The translations under genes and the position numbers were made by a program. From Phaeosaccion multiseriatum (lineage: Eukaryota > Ochrophyta, other classes), in contig OZ218956.1 in the NCBI GenBank assembly GCA_965112735.1, positions 2,480,001 to 2,544,000 of the forward strand: DNA of 64,000 nucleotides, read 5' to 3'. Below, one piece after another: positions 59,658 to 64,000 of this stretch. Numbering within the stretch: the stretch's first letter is position 1; each line of letters begins with the position of its first letter. A model generated the notes under the pieces. The model did no database searches, had not been told where the DNA came from, and saw only the letters and a program-made list of their open reading frames with translations.

Positions 59658-62253
59658 ATGGCGCCGTACATTCGCTCCCTGAAGAGGGGCCTCAGCGGCA
59701 GCTCCGGGGCGTTGCAAATACACCCCCTTATTAGGGCCTGCGACGAAGATTCTCGGCAGCAGAAGAAGCAGCAGAAGGAGGAGGAGGACGATGAGTGGTC
59801 TGGTGCCGAAGACGCCAGACTGGTGCCCGGGGAGGGCGGCACGAGGAGGGAGAGCAGGAGGGGGTCATCACGAGGATTATTAGCGGCCTTCACGAGCAGT
59901 AGCAGTAGAGAGCCAATTCTGCCTGATGATAATGAGAGCGGGGAGGGGTCACTTGGCCAGGAGGATGGGAGGGTGGTGGGAAAGGGGGCGGGCGGGAAAG
60001 GAGACGATCCAGCTGCGCCGAATTCCACAGAGGAGCAAGGTGGCGAATCCTTGCCTGGTCAAAAGAAAGAAGAGGGCAGCGGCAATGGAGAAGAAAAGCA
60101 TGGAGGGGTGGCAGGCGGCGCTGTAGCGAGGGAAGGGCCAGGAGAGGGCGATGTGAGTCAAGAAGGAGTGCAAATGGTAGGACAGGAGCACAGAGAGATG
60201 GAGGAGAGGCAGGGAGAGGACACCGCTATCACCCCTCTTCTCCGCACCCGGAACAACAACAACAGCAGCAGCAGCAGCAGCAGCATTAGGGGCGAGAAGA
60301 ATCTCCACACGGAGGGAGGGGGCTCTTCGCAGCATGACGGCTCGAAGCGCCTCCTCCTGCCTCCTTTCTCCGAGCAAGATGAAGAGCAGCAAGCAGGGCA
60401 AGCGCAAGCAGCCCCAGCAGCCACTACACCAAGGACCGCCCCGTCCACACCAGCCATGGCAGCAGACAACAACAGCATTAAGCAACAGGAGAAGAAGCGT
60501 CGTCTCCCGCTTCTGGCCAGCTCTGCCGTGATCATGGTGGGTAAGATTCCGCAGCGCATGATGAAGCAGAGGCGGCGGCTGCTAGTGGATCTCATGTGGG
60601 CGGAGAAGCTTTGGCTGCTTGTGGACCTCCTACAGATGTACGCGCTCCTATGGCAGCTGTCTCAGCCATGGCCATGGCCGCACTTCTGGCTGGTGTACAC
60701 GCGTTGGACGCTCGCCTTTAATGGAGATGTCATGGGGCTGCTGAGTGAAGGGTCCACCCTCGGCCGCACCGGGCTTGGTCAGACCATCTCGGTGGGGGGG
60801 CAGCTCAATAACTACATGCTGTACGCATGCCTCTGGGGCTGTGTACCGCTGCTACTGGGCGGGCTGTGGCTGGGGGGCAGCGTGATGCAGTCCGACAAGG
60901 CCGTGCTGACGTGTTGGGGGGCGCACGAGTTTTTCATTCGGCGTGTGCAAGTACCTCTAGCGATGGCGCTGCTGCTCGTTTCGAACCTCCTCGCGCTGCC
61001 TATCGGACTCGGCATTCTGCGGCTGTGGGTGTGCAGCGAGGGCACGGGTAGTGACGGTGATGACCAAGGGATGGCGAGCATGGGGGGTGGCAGCGGATGG
61101 TATCTCGATGCGGACCCCTCTCAGGCCTGCTGGACGGGCGGGCACTGGTGTGTGACCTTGGTGTTGACTGCCATCTTCCTCTCCTTCGTGAGCGTGCTAG
61201 TGAGGACCAACTACCGCACTGCCAATCAGCTTGTCACCTTCGATAAAGGACACTTGGACCACGAGCTGTCGCTGCAGGTGCGCACTGATAGACTGACTGA
61301 CTGACTGACTGACTGACTGACTGACTGACTGACTGACTGACTGACTGACTGACTGACTGACTGACTGACTGACTGACTGACTGACTGACTGATTGAATGA
61401 ATGAATGAATGAATGACTGAAGTGTCTGACTGACCGATTGAGTGACTGTCTGACTGGCTGGCTGGCTGATTGACTCACTGACTCACTGACTCACTGTCCC
61501 ACTGACTCACTGACTCACTGACTCACTGACACTGAATAACCGACTGACACCCACCCTCTGTCCTGACAACCCCCCCCCCCCAACCCCCTTAGCTGCTGGA
61601 GCTTGAGTTCCTACTGGAGGTAGGGGATAATTGGCTGTACGAGAAGGCGTGGCTGGTGACCAGCTTCAGGAGGGGAGCCCTGCACACGCACAACGGCATG
61701 CTCGTCACCAAGCTGGTGCTGCTGCTCGTCTACCTCTCACTCAAGGGCAGCCCCAGGCTTCAGGCGGTGCTTTTCTGGGCCATCCTGACGGCTTGGCTGG
61801 GCCTTGCCGTGCTGCGGCCTCCTTACCGCTGTCTCTCCTCCAACATCGTCTACGTGGTCACCGCCGTGCAGGTACGTTACGATACGATACGTTAACGGAT
61901 GTTACGTAAGAGGGAACAGTGGCTTCCCAAGTGCCTTGTTTGCGTCTAACCTCCCTCCCTCCCTCTCTCCCTCCCTCCCTATATGCCTCTAAACTGCAGC
62001 TCATCGTGACAATGTTTCTGGCCATGCTTACGGGGTATAGAGCAAGAAGCAGCGTGCTCGTGGCCTCCACACAGTACCAGTGGCTCTGCGTCGTCAACGG
62101 GTGCGGCTTCTTCTCGCTTGTCTTGTATCTCTTTTGGCACGCCTGGGCTGCCGTCCAGGGGCACTCTTACGCTCGCTGGCCCACCCTCACCACCCTTGGT
62201 ACGTCGCGTCCCAACGCTCATCCTCGCCCTCACTCTAACTCGCACCCTTACCT

Positions 62254-62322
<69 letters not shown>

Positions 62323-64000
62323 CTCTCACCCCTGACCCCTCTCCCTCGTTACATGCCCAGAGAATGTGATTCGCTCCCCGCACAAGATGGCGTGGATCTC
62401 CTCCCTGCGTGCGGCTCGGCAAGTGCTGCAAGTGTGCGCGGTGCGGCCTAGGGAGCTCGTACCCATCCATGACGTACGTAACGTAACGTAACGTAACGTA
62501 TAGTTCTTACGTAGTTGCGTGGAGGGCCCTGTGCCTCTCCATCTGCTCTTCTGTTCTGCTCTGTGTCTATATGTGCCCATACGCCTCCACTCTGCTCTTC
62601 TCTGTGTCCATATGCCTCTACTATGTCTCTATGCCCGTATACTCTCTAAACAGGTGGAGGAGCAGATGGCACGTGTGAGGGAGTGCTGGAAGGCGGCCAA
62701 AGAGGAGGAGAGCATCTTGGAGTGGGTACTGAGAGAGACACTCGAAGACTTGGCTCGCACTCACACTGACTACCAACAGGGCTCCCTCCTCCCTGGTCGG
62801 CTTGGTCTGGTTGCCGCCCAGCTCGATGACCATCGCACTCGGCAGGCCATGAAGAGGAGAGCTGTGGGAACAGTGCTCTCCTCGAGGAGGCAGCGGGTGC
62901 TGCTGCTCAAGCTTCTGGCGGTGGGTGCGTTTCTGAAACGCATAAAGCACCGGCGCACCCCCATTAGTAAAGGTATGGTGCAGCATATGCGAGTGGAGAC
63001 AGAGAGACTTCTGAAACCGCCGGTGCAGTTGGAGCGACAGGCTGCGATGACGGGGCTCTGCAAGCAGTGGAAGAGGGTCATACGGAAGTGGGAGGCGGAC
63101 TTTCGGAAAGGTACGAGAGGAAGGGAGGGGAGGGGGGGGTGGCTATGGGTATCAACGTGGAACTCACAAACTTCATGCGAGCAGAACAAACGTAACTCAC
63201 TCCCTCCCTCCCTCCCTTCCTCCCTCCCTTCCTTCCTTCCTTCCTTCCTTCCTTCCTTCCCTTTATCCTTCCCTCCTTCCTTCCTTTGTTCCTCCCTTCC
63301 TTCCTTCCTTTTTCCTTCCTACCTCCCTCCCTCCCTCCTTCCCCTCCCTCCTTCCCGTCCACTACCCTCCCTCCCTCCCTCCCTCCCTTCCCCTCCCTCC
63401 CTCTCTCCCGCAGAGCACGGTCGGTTGCCCGAGAGCCACGACAAGGAGCGGGAGTGCTCGGAGTGGTACCTGTGCTACCGCCGTCTGCACATGGCGCTTG
63501 ACAGCATCCGTAGCGCTATTGTAGACCCGCTGTCTACCGCGAGGATGATGACAGCTGCTGGACAGCGCAGAGGGAGCTTCGAGAGAGGAGGAGGAGGAGG
63601 AGGAGGAGGAGGAGGAGGGGTGCGGCGACGTTCGAGCGCGTCGTCAGGGAGCTCCAACGACCTCGCGGCGGTGAGACGGAACGTGGAGCAGGAGCAACGC
63701 GCATTCGCACAGGCCTTGGTGGACCTTACGCTCACCACGGAAGCGCTGCTGAGCTCGGGGGGGGCGAGTGTTGAGTTCATGGAAGAGGTGAGAGAAGTGG
63801 AGGAGGACGAGGAGGGGAGGAGGGTGGTGGTGGTGGTGGTGGTGTTGGTGGTGGTGGTGGTGGTGGTGGTGGAGGAGGAGGAGGAGGAGGAGGAGGAGGA
63901 GGAGGAGGAGGAGGAGGAGGAGGAGGAGGAGGAGGAGGAGGAGGAGGAGGAGGAGGAGGAGGAGGAGGAGGAGGAGGAGGAGGAGGAGGAGGAGGAGGAG
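59658..64000 (+). CDS. Multipass membrane protein, TRP-like layout (partial, runs off right edge)
   Basis: Function unknown. Exons: 59658-61277, 61593-61871, 62000-62198, 62361-62473, 62654-63110, 63414-63787, with more expected beyond the window. The first ~300 residues are a soluble, Ser/Glu/Gln-rich, probably cytosolic region. About eight hydrophobic helices follow: LWLLVDLLQMYALLW, YMLYACLWGCVPLLLGGLWL, PLAMALLLVSNLLALPIGLG, WCVTLVLTAIFLSFVSVLV, MLVTKLVLLLVYLSL, AVLFWAILTAWLGLAVL, VYVVTAVQLIVTMFLAML and GCGFFSLVLYLFW. The block AVLRPPYRCLSSNIVYVV resembles the Pro-Tyr-Arg...Asn signature near the last helices of TRP-like proteins, and a similar block occurs in the gene at the left end of the window; both are inference. 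The soluble C-terminal part is basic and helical (RRQRVLLLKLLAVGAFLKRIKHRR). At 63788 the frame can splice (GAG|GTGAGA) or stay open into Val- and Glu-repeat codons up to the window end. Confidence 0.78.
61289..61392. repeat. (CTGA)n array at a splice donor
   Basis: About 26 copies of the tetramer begin a few bases after the donor CAG|GTGCGCACTGATAGA of exon 59658-61277, followed by GAAT and other CTGA/CTCA variants to about 61540. Confidence 0.94.
62250..62325. repeat. (CCCTCA)n hexanucleotide array
   Basis: About twelve copies of the hexamer in the intron between exons 62000-62198 and 62361-62473. Confidence 0.92.
63180..63410. repeat. (CCTT)n / (CCCT)n array before a 3' splice site
   Basis: Mixed CCTT and CCCT tetramers fill the intron up to the acceptor CCCGCAG at 63413 and provide its pyrimidine tract. 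Confidence 0.93.
63826..64000. repeat. (GGT)n-(GGA)n trinucleotide array to the window edge
   Basis: GGT units (63826-63870) then GGA units (63871-64000) without a break. Probably intronic, though the reading frame of the preceding exon happens to remain open through it. Confidence 0.95.

Noticed and set aside
62250-62325. CCCTCA hexamers considered as interstitial telomere
   Set aside because: The unit differs from known telomere repeats and lies in an intron; it is one of many simple repeats here.
63788-64000. Read-through of the last membrane-protein exon into Val/Glu repeats as certain coding sequence
   Set aside because: A good donor (GAG|GTGAGA) lies at 63787/63788 and the following array is typical of introns in this window; kept only as a possibility.

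Overview
This window looks like nuclear DNA from an intron-rich protist, most likely a photosynthetic stramenopile (ochrophyte). The evidence is indirect. The genes are split by GT-AG introns. A CtpA-type lumenal protease begins with a signal peptide followed by a Phe-His-Ala-Pro motif, which resembles the bipartite plastid presequences of algae with secondary plastids. An ABC1 kinase has a similar leader. Mitochondrial and cytosolic eukaryotic genes (E2 of oxoglutarate dehydrogenase, tafazzin, deoxyhypusine hydroxylase, cyclin H, kinesin) sit beside them. Microsatellites are very abundant and lie mostly in introns and between genes. I see no rRNA, tRNA, CRISPR array or recognisable transposase.

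Layout from left to right. (1) 1-11.6 kb, minus strand: a gene of at least 35 exons that encodes seven RCC1 blades, an Ala-Pro-Thr-rich stalk and a multipass TRP-like membrane region; it runs off the left edge. (2) 11.8-14.4 kb: no gene; tetranucleotide satellites and a family of fold-back palindromes with a shared GC-rich core. (3) 14.4-20.6 kb, plus: carboxyl-terminal processing protease (14 exons). (4) 21.5-27.2 kb, minus: ABC1/UbiB atypical kinase (10 exons). (5) 27.7-28.9 kb, plus: intronless tafazzin-like acyltransferase. (6) 29.4-30.7 kb, plus: a weakly supported gene of unknown family. (7) 31.4-33.0 kb, minus: deoxyhypusine hydroxylase. (8) 33.2-35.8 kb, minus: intronless PPR-SMR protein. 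(9) 35.4-38.8 kb: a direct tandem duplication of 1,699 bp covering the head-to-head PPR/cyclin H promoter. (10) 37.6-41.2 kb, plus: complete cyclin H. (11) 41.7-47.6 kb, minus: kinesin motor protein. (12) 48.2-52.2 kb, plus: dihydrolipoamide succinyltransferase. (13) 52.7-59.4 kb, minus: a large low-complexity protein with a helical, TPR-like C-terminal region. (14) 59.7 kb to the right edge, plus: a multipass membrane protein.

Genes largely alternate strand, so most neighbours are divergent (sharing a short promoter region) or convergent. No operon-like pathway cluster is evident. The functions are housekeeping: plastid proteolysis and quinone or prenyl-lipid regulation, cardiolipin remodelling, eIF5A hypusination, TFIIH/CAK, the TCA cycle, organelle RNA processing, microtubule transport, and two probable sensory membrane proteins.

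Exon borders were derived by hand from GT-AG sites, reading phase and protein similarity. Within each model the phases add up, except for four exons that each carry one surplus base next to a G homopolymer. No search, alignment program or transcript evidence was available.
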